From: Clostridium polynesiense
Lineage (GTDB): Bacteria; Bacillota; Clostridia; Clostridiales; Clostridiaceae
Assembly (NCBI RefSeq): GCF_000820705.1
Contig: NZ_CCXI01000049.1
Coordinates: 1-50,815, forward strand
DNA length: 50,815 bases
Reading direction: 5' to 3'
Numbering within the stretch: the first letter of the stretch is position 1; every line of letters begins with the position of its first letter. Under the pieces are notes generated by a model. The model did not search any database. It saw nothing but the letters and a program-made list of their open reading frames with translations, and was not told the origin of the DNA. The position numbers and the translations under genes were made by a program. Positions 36,131-44,864 of this stretch are shown one piece after another.

Positions 36131-36532
36131 ATGGAATATGAAAAATTAATAAATGGTGCTATAGAAGCAAGGGAATATGCTTATGCTCCCTATTCAAATT
36201 TTAAGGTAGGAGCTGCGGTGCTTATGGAGGAAGACAAAATATTTACAGGATGTAATATTGAAAATGCTTCCTTCGGTGCTACCAACTGTGCAGAAAGAAC
36301 CGCCATTTTTAAAGGAGTAGCAGAAGGTTATAAAACCATTAAAGCTGTAGCTGTAACAGGAGATCCCAATAGCTATACCTTTCCATGCGGTATATGCAGA
36401 CAGGTAATAGCTGAGTTTGCTGAGAACGGAGATATTGAAATTATAGTAGTAAAAAATAAAAATGAATATATGATAATGACACTTGATGAGATATTGCCTG
36501 GGTCATTTACAAAAAAAGACCTAAACAACTAA
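36131..36532 (+). CDS. cdd: cytidine deaminase
   Basis: A 133-residue tetrameric-type deaminase converting cytidine and deoxycytidine to uridine forms. Zinc and proton-shuttle residues are in TNCAERTAIFKG (C-A-E) and PCGICRQVIAEF (two Cys). AYAPYSNFKVGAAVL near residue 15 is also diagnostic. GGAGG lies 8 bases before the ATG. era begins 9 bases after the stop. Normal length. Confidence 0.96.
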   Translation: MEYEKLINGAIEAREYAYAPYSNFKVGAAVLMEEDKIFTGCNIENASFGATNCAERTAIFKGVAEGYKTIKAVAVTGDPNSYTFPCGICRQVIAEFAENGDIEIIVVKNKNEYMIMTLDEILPGSFTKKDLNN

Positions 36533-36541
36533 GGAGGAATT

Positions 36542-37432
36542 ATGTTTAAATCAGGATTTGTGACTATAATGGGAAGACCTAATGTAGGTAAATCAACATT
36601 ATTAAATCTATTAATGGGAGAAAAGCTCTCAATTGTATCAAGCAAGCCCCAAACTACAAGAAATAACATTAATACAATATTAAATGGAGAAGATTATCAG
36701 ATAGTTTTTGTAGATACCCCTGGAATTCATAAACCAAGGCATAAGCTGGGAGAGTATATGGTTAATTCTGCTCAGGATGCAGCTAGGGATGTTGATCTGG
36801 TTTTATTCCTTACCACACCAGGAGAAGTAATGGGTAAAGGAGATTCCTTTATTTTAGAGCAATTAAAGGATATGGATGTACCTGTGTTTTTGGTGGTTAA
36901 TAAGGTGGATGAAAACCCACATGAATTGGTTGCTAAAACTTTAGATACCTATTCAACGGCCTTTGATTTTAAGGAAATTATACCGATATCAGCCTTAAAA
37001 GGGAAAAATACAGATACACTGCTGAAGCCTATGATAGATATCATTCCGGAAGGACCTAAATACTATCCTGAAGATATGATTGCCGATGTACAAGAAAGAT
37101 TTATAGTATCAGAAATAATAAGAGAAAAAGCACTTAGACTTTTGAATGAGGAAGTTCCCCACGGTATAGCTGTGGATGTTATAATTATGAAGCAAAATGA
37201 TAAAGGGCTGTATAATATAGAAGTGGATCTTATATGTGAAAAAGATTCCCATAAGGCTATTATAATAGGAAAAAATGGTCAAACTCTTAAGAAGATTGGT
37301 CAATATGCAAGGATGGACATAGAAAGATTTTTAGACAGCAGGGTTAATTTAAAGATTTGGGTTAAAGTGAGAAAAGAGTGGAGAGATAATCCACTGTTTT
37401 TAAAAGAGCTGGGATACAAAAAAAATAAATAG
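36542..37432 (+). CDS. era: GTPase Era
   Basis: A 296-residue GTPase that binds 16S rRNA during 30S assembly. [12 protein letters not shown] (near residue 11), [22 protein letters not shown] and SALKG make the G domain. The C-terminal KH domain contains [23 protein letters not shown] lies close to the ATG. recO follows, as in most Firmicutes. Confidence 0.97.
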   Translation: MFKSGFVTIMGRPNVGKSTLLNLLMGEKLSIVSSKPQTTRNNINTILNGEDYQIVFVDTPGIHKPRHKLGEYMVNSAQDAARDVDLVLFLTTPGEVMGKGDSFILEQLKDMDVPVFLVVNKVDENPHELVAKTLDTYSTAFDFKEIIPISALKGKNTDTLLKPMIDIIPEGPKYYPEDMIADVQERFIVSEIIREKALRLLNEEVPHGIAVDVIIMKQNDKGLYNIEVDLICEKDSHKAIIIGKNGQTLKKIGQYARMDIERFLDSRVNLKIWVKVRKEWRDNPLFLKELGYKKNK

Positions 37433-37455
37433 ATAGTTAACGAGGAGATGATATT

Positions 37456-38196
37456 CTGCCCGCTATAGAAAGCCATGGGGTAGTAATTAAAACGCAGGAT
37501 TATAAGGAAAATGATAAGCTTGTATGGTTATTTACTGAAAAGATGGGTAAAATAACAGCTATCGCAAAAGGTTCGAAAAAAAGCAGGAGTTCTTTAATGT
37601 CAGTAACTATGCCTTTCTGCTTTGCTCAGTATATGCTATTTAAAGGAAGAAATCTATATAATATAACAGAAGGAAGGATAATAAATTCGTTTCAGGGGCT
37701 TTTAAAAGAATTTGAAAAACTGACCTATGCATCATATTTATGTGAGCTTATTGATATAGCTCTTCCTGAAGGAGAAATAAATCCTATATTATTTAAAGAT
37801 TTTACCACAGCTATGTATTTATTAAATACAAATGCTTTGGATGATGAGCTTCTTTTAAGAGCATTTGAAATTAAATTGCTAAAAAATACCGGCTACGGAT
37901 TAAATCTCGAAAACTGTGCGGTATGCAGAAAAAAGATTAATATCTCCAGCTATATTGATCTGAATTATTACGGAGGTATATGCCAAGACTGTTCTAAGGA
38001 ACATGCTATGTTTATATCAAAGCCTGCTTATAATACCTTGAGATTTTTAATGCAGACTCCATTAGATAAGATATATAAGTTGAATGTAAATGAAGATATT
38101 AAAAAGGAAGTTTTTAAACTGCTTTCCTATATTATATCTATAAACTATGCTAAAAGGCCTAAAAGCCTGGATATGCTAAATCTAATAAAGGAGTGA
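37456..38196 (+). CDS. recO: DNA repair protein RecO, with an unusual start codon
   Basis: A protein of about 246 residues that helps RecF/RecR load RecA. The homologous sequence begins well before the first in-frame ATG (37543): ESHGVVIKTQDYKENDKLVW is the RecO N-terminus. No ATG, GTG or TTG is in frame there. GAGGAG (37442-37447) is 8 bases before CTG 37456 and 5 before ATT 37453, so one of these, or a base error, is the true start. A zinc-binding CAVC...CQDC region lies near residue 155. The gene overlaps the Shine-Dalgarno of the next gene. Confidence 0.88.
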   Translation: MPAIESHGVVIKTQDYKENDKLVWLFTEKMGKITAIAKGSKKSRSSLMSVTMPFCFAQYMLFKGRNLYNITEGRIINSFQGLLKEFEKLTYASYLCELIDIALPEGEINPILFKDFTTAMYLLNTNALDDELLLRAFEIKLLKNTGYGLNLENCAVCRKKINISSYIDLNYYGGICQDCSKEHAMFISKPAYNTLRFLMQTPLDKIYKLNVNEDIKKEVFKLLSYIISINYAKRPKSLDMLNLIKE

Positions 38197-38201
38197 TATT
38201 T

Positions 38202-38816
38202 ATGGAAGAAATAACACTTGAAAAGGTGGATGCTGTAAGAGAGAGGACTGGAGTAACCTATGCTCAGGCAAAAGAAGCACTTATAAAGTGCAATGGAGAT
38301 GTTTTAGAAGCAATAATCTATTTAGAAAATAACTATGAAAAACAGGACATGGAAAGCAGCTTTAAAGATGAAGCATATACAACCTTAGAGGAGCTAAAGC
38401 TATTTATAAAGAAACTTGTGGAAAAAGGCAATGTAAGCAGAATAGTTGTAAAGAAAGAGGGTAGGATATTAGTAGATGTTCCTGTAAACGCTGGTATAGC
38501 TGCCGGTGTCATCGCTGTATTATGGCCTCCTATATTGGCCATTGCATTAATAACCACTGTAGCTGTGAAACTTACTATCGAAGTAACTAAAGATGATGGC
38601 AGTGTAGAGGTTATAAATACTGTAGTTAAAAATACCATGAAGGATGTAAAGGGTAAAATGTCTGATTTTGCAGAAGATATTAAGGGTAAATATAATGAGG
38701 CAAAAGGAGATTTTAAAAATCCTTTTTCTGGTAAAACCGGAAGTGATATAAAGGACGAACCAATGTATACTTATACTGTTAAATTTGACCAGGAAGATGA
38801 CGAAAATAAAGACTAA
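38202..38816 (+). CDS. UBA-like/DUF4342 protein
   Basis: A 204-residue protein. Residues 1-45 (EKVDAVRERTGVTYAQAKEAL...NGDVLEAIIYLEN) form a UBA/EF-Ts-like three-helix domain. Residues about 65-130 match the DUF4342 pattern, with a Gly/Ala/Ile-rich membrane-like stretch (GIAAGVIAVLWPPILAIAL). The tail is acidic. The start is ATG 38202, 8 bases from AAAGGAG; the GTG at 38193 overlaps the recO stop. Function is unknown. A UBA-like domain tethered to the membrane next to recO suggests a binding role, but this is speculation. Confidence 0.85.
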   Translation: MEEITLEKVDAVRERTGVTYAQAKEALIKCNGDVLEAIIYLENNYEKQDMESSFKDEAYTTLEELKLFIKKLVEKGNVSRIVVKKEGRILVDVPVNAGIAAGVIAVLWPPILAIALITTVAVKLTIEVTKDDGSVEVINTVVKNTMKDVKGKMSDFAEDIKGKYNEAKGDFKNPFSGKTGSDIKDEPMYTYTVKFDQEDDENKD

Positions 38817-39008
38817 AACCAATTGCTAGTGGAGAAATTTTAAGCTGTATTGCACCAATGAGGATAGCAAGGAACATTTTACTAAGGCTGTAGAAAATTT
38901 CGTAATTTAACTCTTTTAATTATAGAATAAAATGATATAATAGATATGTCAGTATTGAAATGTAACTTTGCATAGGTCTGATAGTATATGGTGAAAGGTG
39001 TGAAGTCA

Positions 39009-39641
39009 TTGAAGTTAAGTCCCAGGCAGGAAAAAATAATCCACTTAGTTAAAGAATCTCAACCCATAACCAGTGAAGCTTTAGCTGCCAAACTAGGTGT
39101 AACTAGAGCTGCATTAAGACCAGACTTGGCAATATTAACAATGACAGGCATACTTGAAGCTAAACCAAAAGTTGGTTACATTTATGCTGATAAGCCATAT
39201 GGAGGTCTTGTTTACGATTATATAACCAACACGAAGGTGAAAAGTATCATGTCTAAGCCGGTATCCGTTACTGAAGATACTATGGTTTATGATGCTATAG
39301 TATATTTGTTTCTTCACGATGTGGGAGGTCTTACAGTAGAAAATCAAGGCTTTTTAATAGGCACAGTTTCCAGAAAAGATTTTCTTAAGATTTCCATGGG
39401 AGGCACTGATATACATAAGGTTCCAATAGGAGTAATCATGACCAGAATGCCAAATATCATCACTGTTAGTCCTGAAGATAATGCTTATGAAGTAGCAAAA
39501 AAGATAATACATCACGAAATTGACAGCATACCTGTTGTTGAAAAGCAATTAATTAAAGGAAAAGAACAGTTGAAGGTAGTAGGTAAGGTTTCAAAGACCA
39601 ACATCACTAGGCTCTTTTTAAAGCTTAGTGAATTAAAATAG
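39009..39641 (+). CDS. CcpN-like HTH-CBS transcriptional regulator
   Basis: A 210-residue protein. The N-terminal winged helix (LSPRQEKIIHLVKESQPI... TRAALRPDLAILTMTG) is followed by KVGYIYADK and two CBS domains (about 75-205). This is the architecture of B. subtilis CcpN, a repressor of gluconeogenic genes. The TTG at 39009 is 8 bases after AAAGGTG and gives the family-like N-terminus; ATG 38988 is an alternative. TATAAT with an upstream TG at 38936-38941 is a probable -10. ppdK follows directly, so it is the likely target. The ppdK kinase/phosphatase gene (yqfL/ppsR) usual in this context is not seen. Confidence 0.88.
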   Translation: MKLSPRQEKIIHLVKESQPITSEALAAKLGVTRAALRPDLAILTMTGILEAKPKVGYIYADKPYGGLVYDYITNTKVKSIMSKPVSVTEDTMVYDAIVYLFLHDVGGLTVENQGFLIGTVSRKDFLKISMGGTDIHKVPIGVIMTRMPNIITVSPEDNAYEVAKKIIHHEIDSIPVVEKQLIKGKEQLKVVGKVSKTNITRLFLKLSELK

Positions 39642-39712
39642 CAAGCTAACAGGGGCTTTTTGGTCCCTTTAGTATATACATAATAAACATACTACGAATG
39701 GAGGAGTTGTTG

Positions 39713-42343
39713 ATGGATAACAAAAAATACGTTTACCTCTTCAGTGAAGGTAACGCGTCCATGAGAAACCTGCTTGGTGGAAAAGGTGCAAACCTTGCAG
39801 AGATGACATCACTTGGTATTCCTGTTCCTCAAGGATTTACTGTTACAACAGAAGCTTGTAATAAGTACTATGAGGATGGAAAAGTTATTGCTCAAGATGT
39901 TATAGATCAAATACATCAAAAAATGAGTGAGCTTGAAAAAATAACTGGCAAGGAATTCGGTAATTTAGAGAAACCTTTACTTGTTTCTGTAAGATCCGGT
40001 GCGAGAGCATCCATGCCTGGTATGATGGATACAATACTTAACCTTGGCTTAAATGATGAAACCGTTGAAGCAATGGCTAAGCTTACAAATAATCCAAGAT
40101 TTGCATATGACTCTTATAGAAGATTCATACAAATGTTTGCTGACGTTGTTATGGGTGTTGAAAAGAGATTATTTGAAAATCTAATGGATGAAATGAAAGA
40201 AGCTAAAGGTGTTCAACTTGATACAGACTTAAATGCTGAAGACCTTAAGAACTTAGTTGCTAAGTTTAAAGAGCTTTACAAAAAAGAGAAGGGTGAAGAC
40301 TTCCCAAGCGATCCTAAAACTCAATTAATAGAATCAGTAACTGCTGTATTTAGATCCTGGGATAACCCAAGAGCTAACGTATACAGAAGATTAAATGATA
40401 TCCCTTCAAGCTGGGGTACTGCTGTTAACGTACAGGAAATGGTATTCGGTAATAAAGGTGAAACTTCAGGAACAGGAGTTGCTTTCTCAAGAAACCCTGC
40501 AACAGGAGAAAGAAAAATTTATGGTGAGTATTTAATGAATGCTCAGGGTGAGGACGTTGTTGCTGGTATAAGAACACCTCAGCCAATAGATCATTTAAAT
40601 GATCAAATGCCTCACATATATCAAGAATTTGTTGACATAGTTAACACTCTTGAAGATCATTACAAAGACATGCAGGACATGGAGTTTACTATCGAAGACG
40701 GTAAGTTATACTTCCTTCAGACAAGAAATGGTAAGAGAACAGCTCAGGCTGCTTTAAGAATTGCTGTTGAACTAGTAGAAGAAAAAATGAATACTAAGGA
40801 AGAAGCAATATTAAAGGTTGATCCAAAGCAATTGGATACATTATTGCATCCTAACTTTGATCAGGCAGAGATTAAGAAAGCTACTCCAATAGCTAAAGGA
40901 TTACCAGCTTCACCAGGAGCTGCCTGCGGAAAGATTGCCTTTACTGCAGAAGAAGCTAAAGAAAGAGCAGAAGCAGGAGAAAAAGTAGTTCTTGTTAGAC
41001 TTGAAACTTCTCCAGAAGATATAGAAGGTATGGTAGCTGCTGAAGGTATATTAACAGTAAGAGGAGGAATGACTTCTCACGCTGCGGTTGTTGCTAGAGG
41101 TATGGGAACTTGCTGTGTAGCTGGCTGTGGTGATTTAAAAGTTAATGAAAGCGCAAAAACTTTAACTGTTGATGGTAAAGTCTTAACTTCAGAAGATTTT
41201 ATTTCTATAGATGGTTCTACAGGTAATGTTTACGGAGAAGCTATTAAAACAGTTGCTCCTGAAATTTCAGGCCATTTTGAAACATTCATGAAATGGGCTG
41301 ACGAAATAAGAGTATTAAAAGTTAGAACAAATGCTGACACACCAAGAGATGCTAAGCAGGCTGTTGAGTTTGGTGCTGAAGGTATCGGCTTATGCAGAAC
41401 TGAGCATATGTTCTTTGCAGAGGACAGAATTGCTGCAGTTAGAGAAATGATTGTTGCTAAAAATGAAGGGCAGAGAAGAAAAGCTCTTGAAAAACTTCTT
41501 CCAATGCAAAGAGAAGACTTTGCAGGACTTTATGAGACTATGGAAGAAAGACCGGTTACAATCAGATTCTTAGATCCACCACTACATGAGTTCCTTCCTC
41601 ACGAAGATGATGAAGTAGAAGAATTAGCAAAAGAAATGGGATTAACTTTCCAGGAGCTAAAAGCTACTGTAGAGTCTCTTCATGAGTTCAACCCAATGAT
41701 GGGACACAGAGGATGCCGTCTTGCGGTTTCATATCCAGAAATAGCTGAAATGCAGACAAGAGCTGTAATAGAAGCTGCTATAGAAGTTAAGCAGAATAAA
41801 GGCTTCAATATAGTTCCTGAGATAATGATTCCTCTTGTTGGAGAAATAAAAGAGCTTAAGTATGTTAAAGATGTAGTTGTTGAAACAGCTAAAAAGGTAA
41901 TGGAAGAAAAGGGAGTTCAGTTAGAGTACAGCGTTGGTACAATGATTGAAATACCAAGAGCTGCATTATTGGCTGACGAAATAGCTAAAGAAGCTGAATT
42001 CTTCTCCTTTGGTACAAATGACTTAACTCAAATGACCTTCGGATTCTCAAGAGATGACGCTGGTAAATTCTTAGCTGATTACTATGAGAAGAAGATATAC
42101 GAGCAAGATCCATTTGCTAAGCTTGATCAATCCGGTGTTGGTCAATTAGTACAAATGGCTGCTGAAAAAGGTAAGCAAACAAGACCAAACATTAAGCTTG
42201 GTATATGTGGAGAGCATGGCGGAGATCCTGCATCTGTAGAATTCTGCCATAATGTAGGATTAAACTATGTTTCCTGCTCACCTTTCAGAGTTCCAGTTGC
42301 AAGACTTGCAGCAGCACAAGCACAGGTTAAAAATAAGAGATAA
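39713..42343 (+). CDS. ppdK: pyruvate, phosphate dikinase
   Basis: An 876-residue enzyme that interconverts pyruvate, ATP and phosphate with PEP, AMP and pyrophosphate. The N-terminal ATP-grasp part begins NLLGGKGANLAEM. The swivelling domain carries the phosphorylated His in GGMTSHAAVVARGMG, with the regulatory Thr beside it. The C-terminal barrel has MGHRGCRL, and FFSFGTNDLTQMTFGFSRDD binds pyruvate. GGAGGAG lies 5 bases before ATG 39713; the ATG at 39698 lies upstream of that site. Probably controlled by the CcpN-like protein just upstream. Codon use is cleaner than in its neighbours, suggesting high expression. Confidence 0.97.
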   Translation: MDNKKYVYLFSEGNASMRNLLGGKGANLAEMTSLGIPVPQGFTVTTEACNKYYEDGKVIAQDVIDQIHQKMSELEKITGKEFGNLEKPLLVSVRSGARASMPGMMDTILNLGLNDETVEAMAKLTNNPRFAYDSYRRFIQMFADVVMGVEKRLFENLMDEMKEAKGVQLDTDLNAEDLKNLVAKFKELYKKEKGEDFPSDPKTQLIESVTAVFRSWDNPRANVYRRLNDIPSSWGTAVNVQEMVFGNKGETSGTGVAFSRNPATGERKIYGEYLMNAQGEDVVAGIRTPQPIDHLNDQMPHIYQEFVDIVNTLEDHYKDMQDMEFTIEDGKLYFLQTRNGKRTAQAALRIAVELVEEKMNTKEEAILKVDPKQLDTLLHPNFDQAEIKKATPIAKGLPASPGAACGKIAFTAEEAKERAEAGEKVVLVRLETSPEDIEGMVAAEGILTVRGGMTSHAAVVARGMGTCCVAGCGDLKVNESAKTLTVDGKVLTSEDFISIDGSTGNVYGEAIKTVAPEISGHFETFMKWADEIRVLKVRTNADTPRDAKQAVEFGAEGIGLCRTEHMFFAEDRIAAVREMIVAKNEGQRRKALEKLLPMQREDFAGLYETMEERPVTIRFLDPPLHEFLPHEDDEVEELAKEMGLTFQELKATVESLHEFNPMMGHRGCRLAVSYPEIAEMQTRAVIEAAIEVKQNKGFNIVPEIMIPLVGEIKELKYVKDVVVETAKKVMEEKGVQLEYSVGTMIEIPRAALLADEIAKEAEFFSFGTNDLTQMTFGFSRDDAGKFLADYYEKKIYEQDPFAKLDQSGVGQLVQMAAEKGKQTRPNIKLGICGEHGGDPASVEFCHNVGLNYVSCSPFRVPVARLAAAQAQVKNKR

Positions 42344-42355
42344 GACATAATATAT

Positions 42356-42383
42356 AAACCCACTGATTTATCAGTGGGTTTTA
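42356..42383. terminator. bidirectional terminator between ppdK and the CotS-like gene
   Basis: AAACCCACTGAT (42356-42367) and ATCAGTGGGTTT (42370-42381) are exact complements, forming a long stem with a tiny loop. The outer A and T runs let it serve both convergent genes. Confidence 0.9.
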
Positions 42384-42399
42384 CAAATTGCATTAATTA

Positions 42400-43467
42400 T
42401 TAAAATATACTTGTATCATACCTATTTTCAATATATTTTTTAAATTCCTTTACAAAACTTAGCTGAAAGTCATCCTTTTCCACTGCTTTTGTAAGCAGTA
42501 TGTAAAAGGAGTTTTTGTTGCATTTTTTTAGATTATTATAATAATCCTTTGATATTTTCCAATATTTTTGAGGGAAGGATAGGTATACGAATATATACTT
42601 CATATCATCAAAGGAAAGAGGGGATATTTTTTCATAAGCGGTAATAGCATTTACGGCAATTTCTAAATCCCACTTTGTATTATCTCGTTTTAATAATCTT
42701 CTTAGAAAATAACTGATGTCATGAGAGCGGTAATCAATGCTACATTTATCAAAATCTATAACCCAGACTTCATTTTTACTGTCAAATAAAATGTTTTTAT
42801 TCACGTAGTCCAGATGACAGAGGGATGTAGTAAGGTTGCTTATATTTATAGTCGAAGCTGCCTCTAGGGCTGTTTTTGCTAATTTTATATTTGTTTCAAA
42901 ATGATTAAGGAAAAGCTTTGAAAATTTATCTCTAAGCTGAAAAGCTTGACTTGAGCAGTATAATATATTATCATAATGCTTTTGAGTGGATAAAAATATA
43001 TCCTCTAATTGTTTCTTATTTGAGCTCCCGTCCATGGGAGTGAATTTTTTTGCTGCACTATGCATACGGGCTAAATTAGAAGCAGAATCAATTATATGGT
43101 CGATATTATCATAGGAGCATTTGACTCCTTCAATCCATGGAGTAAGTATAAAAAGCATATCTTTGTATTTTACGAATCTTCCTTTATCAACTGTTGGAAG
43201 CAGTCTGGGAACATTTATATTATATCTATAAAACCACTCTAAAGCAGAGTAAACGAATAGTAAGTCAGGTATTTCATAATATACCTTCTTTAAGCAGTAG
43301 CTTTTGTCTTTGAAATCTATTCTATAAACAGCTCTCTGTTTATCAGTATCTTTAAATTTAATTTGAGTTATACAGCCCTTTTCCAAGCCGTAATAAGGAA
43401 GTACTTGAGCTTTTACATTTTGCTCCGATAGATAGCTGTATACATTTGCTTTAACGGTTTCTGACAT
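42400..43467 (-). CDS. CotS-family spore coat protein, kinase-like fold
   Basis: A 355-residue protein of the CotS/YutH family, related to aminoglycoside and choline kinases. The N-lobe has YCLKKVYYEIPDLLFVYSALEWF. The catalytic-loop equivalent is LCHLDYVNKNILF, followed by VWVIDFDKCSIDYRSHDISYFLRR, so the HxD and DFD acidic residues remain. Members coat the spore surface and some retain kinase activity. Start ATG 43467 on the minus strand, after GGAAGGGG. It is inserted, opposite in direction, between ppdK and dgt. CATATTTTA on the minus strand (43540-43548) fits a sigma-K -10, but no matching -35 is present. Confidence 0.85.
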   Translation of the reverse strand: MSETVKANVYSYLSEQNVKAQVLPYYGLEKGCITQIKFKDTDKQRAVYRIDFKDKSYCLKKVYYEIPDLLFVYSALEWFYRYNINVPRLLPTVDKGRFVKYKDMLFILTPWIEGVKCSYDNIDHIIDSASNLARMHSAAKKFTPMDGSSNKKQLEDIFLSTQKHYDNILYCSSQAFQLRDKFSKLFLNHFETNIKLAKTALEAASTINISNLTTSLCHLDYVNKNILFDSKNEVWVIDFDKCSIDYRSHDISYFLRRLLKRDNTKWDLEIAVNAITAYEKISPLSFDDMKYIFVYLSFPQKYWKISKDYYNNLKKCNKNSFYILLTKAVEKDDFQLSFVKEFKKYIENRYDTSIF

Positions 43468-43621
43468 GATAAAACCCCTTCCAAAATAATCTACAATAAG
43501 AATATATTAATTAAATTTAGATATTATACATATAATTAATAAAATATGGTAATTATTAATTATATATTAAATTGAAGGATTTAAGTGCTATTTGTAGAAA
43601 TAATAAATAGAGGTGTTAATT

Positions 43622-44650
43622 ATGAGGATTAGAGAAAAAATTGAAGAAATTGAAAGATTGACACTTATAAAAGAAGCTGCTTTATCAGAAAACTCTTTAG
43701 GAAGAGAAGAGTATGAAGCTGAAGATGACGTAAGAACAGTGTATATGGTGGACAGAGATAGAATAATTCATTCAAAGTCATTTAGAAGATTAAAACATAA
43801 AACACAGGTTTATATCAAAACCTCTGGTGATCATTACAGAACAAGATTAACTCACACTCTAGAGGTTTCGCAAATAGCAAGAACCATAGCCAGAGGAATT
43901 GGACTTAATGAGTCTTTGGTTGAGGCGATTACATTAGGACACGACTTAGGCCATGTGCCCTTTGCTCACAACGGTGAAGAAGTGCTTGCAAAACTTCTCC
44001 CCGGAGGATTTAAACATAATGAGCAGAGTGTAAGAGTGGTGAAATATCTGGAAAAGGACGGAAAAGGGTTAAACTTAACCAAGGAAGTTATTGATGGAAT
44101 ATTGCATCATACAGGCTTTTCTAAGCTTTCAGAGAAAGCCTTTACCCTGGAAGGGCAAATAGTAAAGTATAGCGATAAAATAGCTTATGTTAATCATGAT
44201 ATAGATGATTCCATTCGAGCTGGATTGCTTAAACATAAAGAGCTTCCCGCAGATATAATGAACAAATTAGGACAGACACATGGGGATAGAATTGGAACAT
44301 TAGTAAAAGATATCATTATAAATACTTTAGAAAATATAGAAAATAATAGAATTGAAGTAAGTTTAAGTGAGGATGTAGATAAGGCACTTACCGATTTAAG
44401 AAAATTTATGTTTGTAAATGTATATAATGGACCTGTACTAAAAGAGGAAAGAGACAAAGCTAAATTTGTTTTGTATCAGGTTTTTGAACATTTTATAAAG
44501 CATCCGGAAGAAATGCCGGAAGTTTATAGAAGTGTTGTAGAACATCAGGGAATTGAAAGAGGAGTTGCGGATTATATAGCAGGAATGAGCGATGATTACT
44601 GCCTGATGGTTTTTAACAAACTCTTCGTGCCTAAGTCTGTTATTTATTGA
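43622..44650 (+). CDS. dGTPase-like HD phosphohydrolase
   Basis: A 342-residue protein of the deoxyguanosinetriphosphate triphosphohydrolase family. [27 protein letters not shown] and the metal-binding [17 protein letters not shown] (near residue 103) are clear. These enzymes remove triphosphate from dNTPs, and many accept several bases. The ATG 43622 is spaced 6 bases from AGAGGTG. Its position directly before dnaG is typical of Clostridia and suggests a link between dNTP pools and replication (inference). Confidence 0.92.
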   Translation: MRIREKIEEIERLTLIKEAALSENSLGREEYEAEDDVRTVYMVDRDRIIHSKSFRRLKHKTQVYIKTSGDHYRTRLTHTLEVSQIARTIARGIGLNESLVEAITLGHDLGHVPFAHNGEEVLAKLLPGGFKHNEQSVRVVKYLEKDGKGLNLTKEVIDGILHHTGFSKLSEKAFTLEGQIVKYSDKIAYVNHDIDDSIRAGLLKHKELPADIMNKLGQTHGDRIGTLVKDIIINTLENIENNRIEVSLSEDVDKALTDLRKFMFVNVYNGPVLKEERDKAKFVLYQVFEHFIKHPEEMPEVYRSVVEHQGIERGVADYIAGMSDDYCLMVFNKLFVPKSVIY

Positions 44651-44864
44651 CAAACACAGGAATAAATTTCAAGGTTATAGGTTTAAACTATTTATGTTAA
44701 TAACCACATAAAATAAGAAGGATATTTATATTTCGTAAAGAATATATAATAGGGGAAAATAAGTTTAAAACTTGTTTAAAAATATTTAAAAAAGAAGGAT
44801 TATAAATTTTTATGTCGAATATATTAATCCTTGTTGAAAAAAATAAGATAGGTGGGGAAACTTC

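Noticed and set aside
43468-43621. Sigma-K promoter for the CotS-like gene
   Set aside because: A CATATTTTA -10-like match exists on the minus strand, but no AC -35 element lies 16-17 bases upstream.
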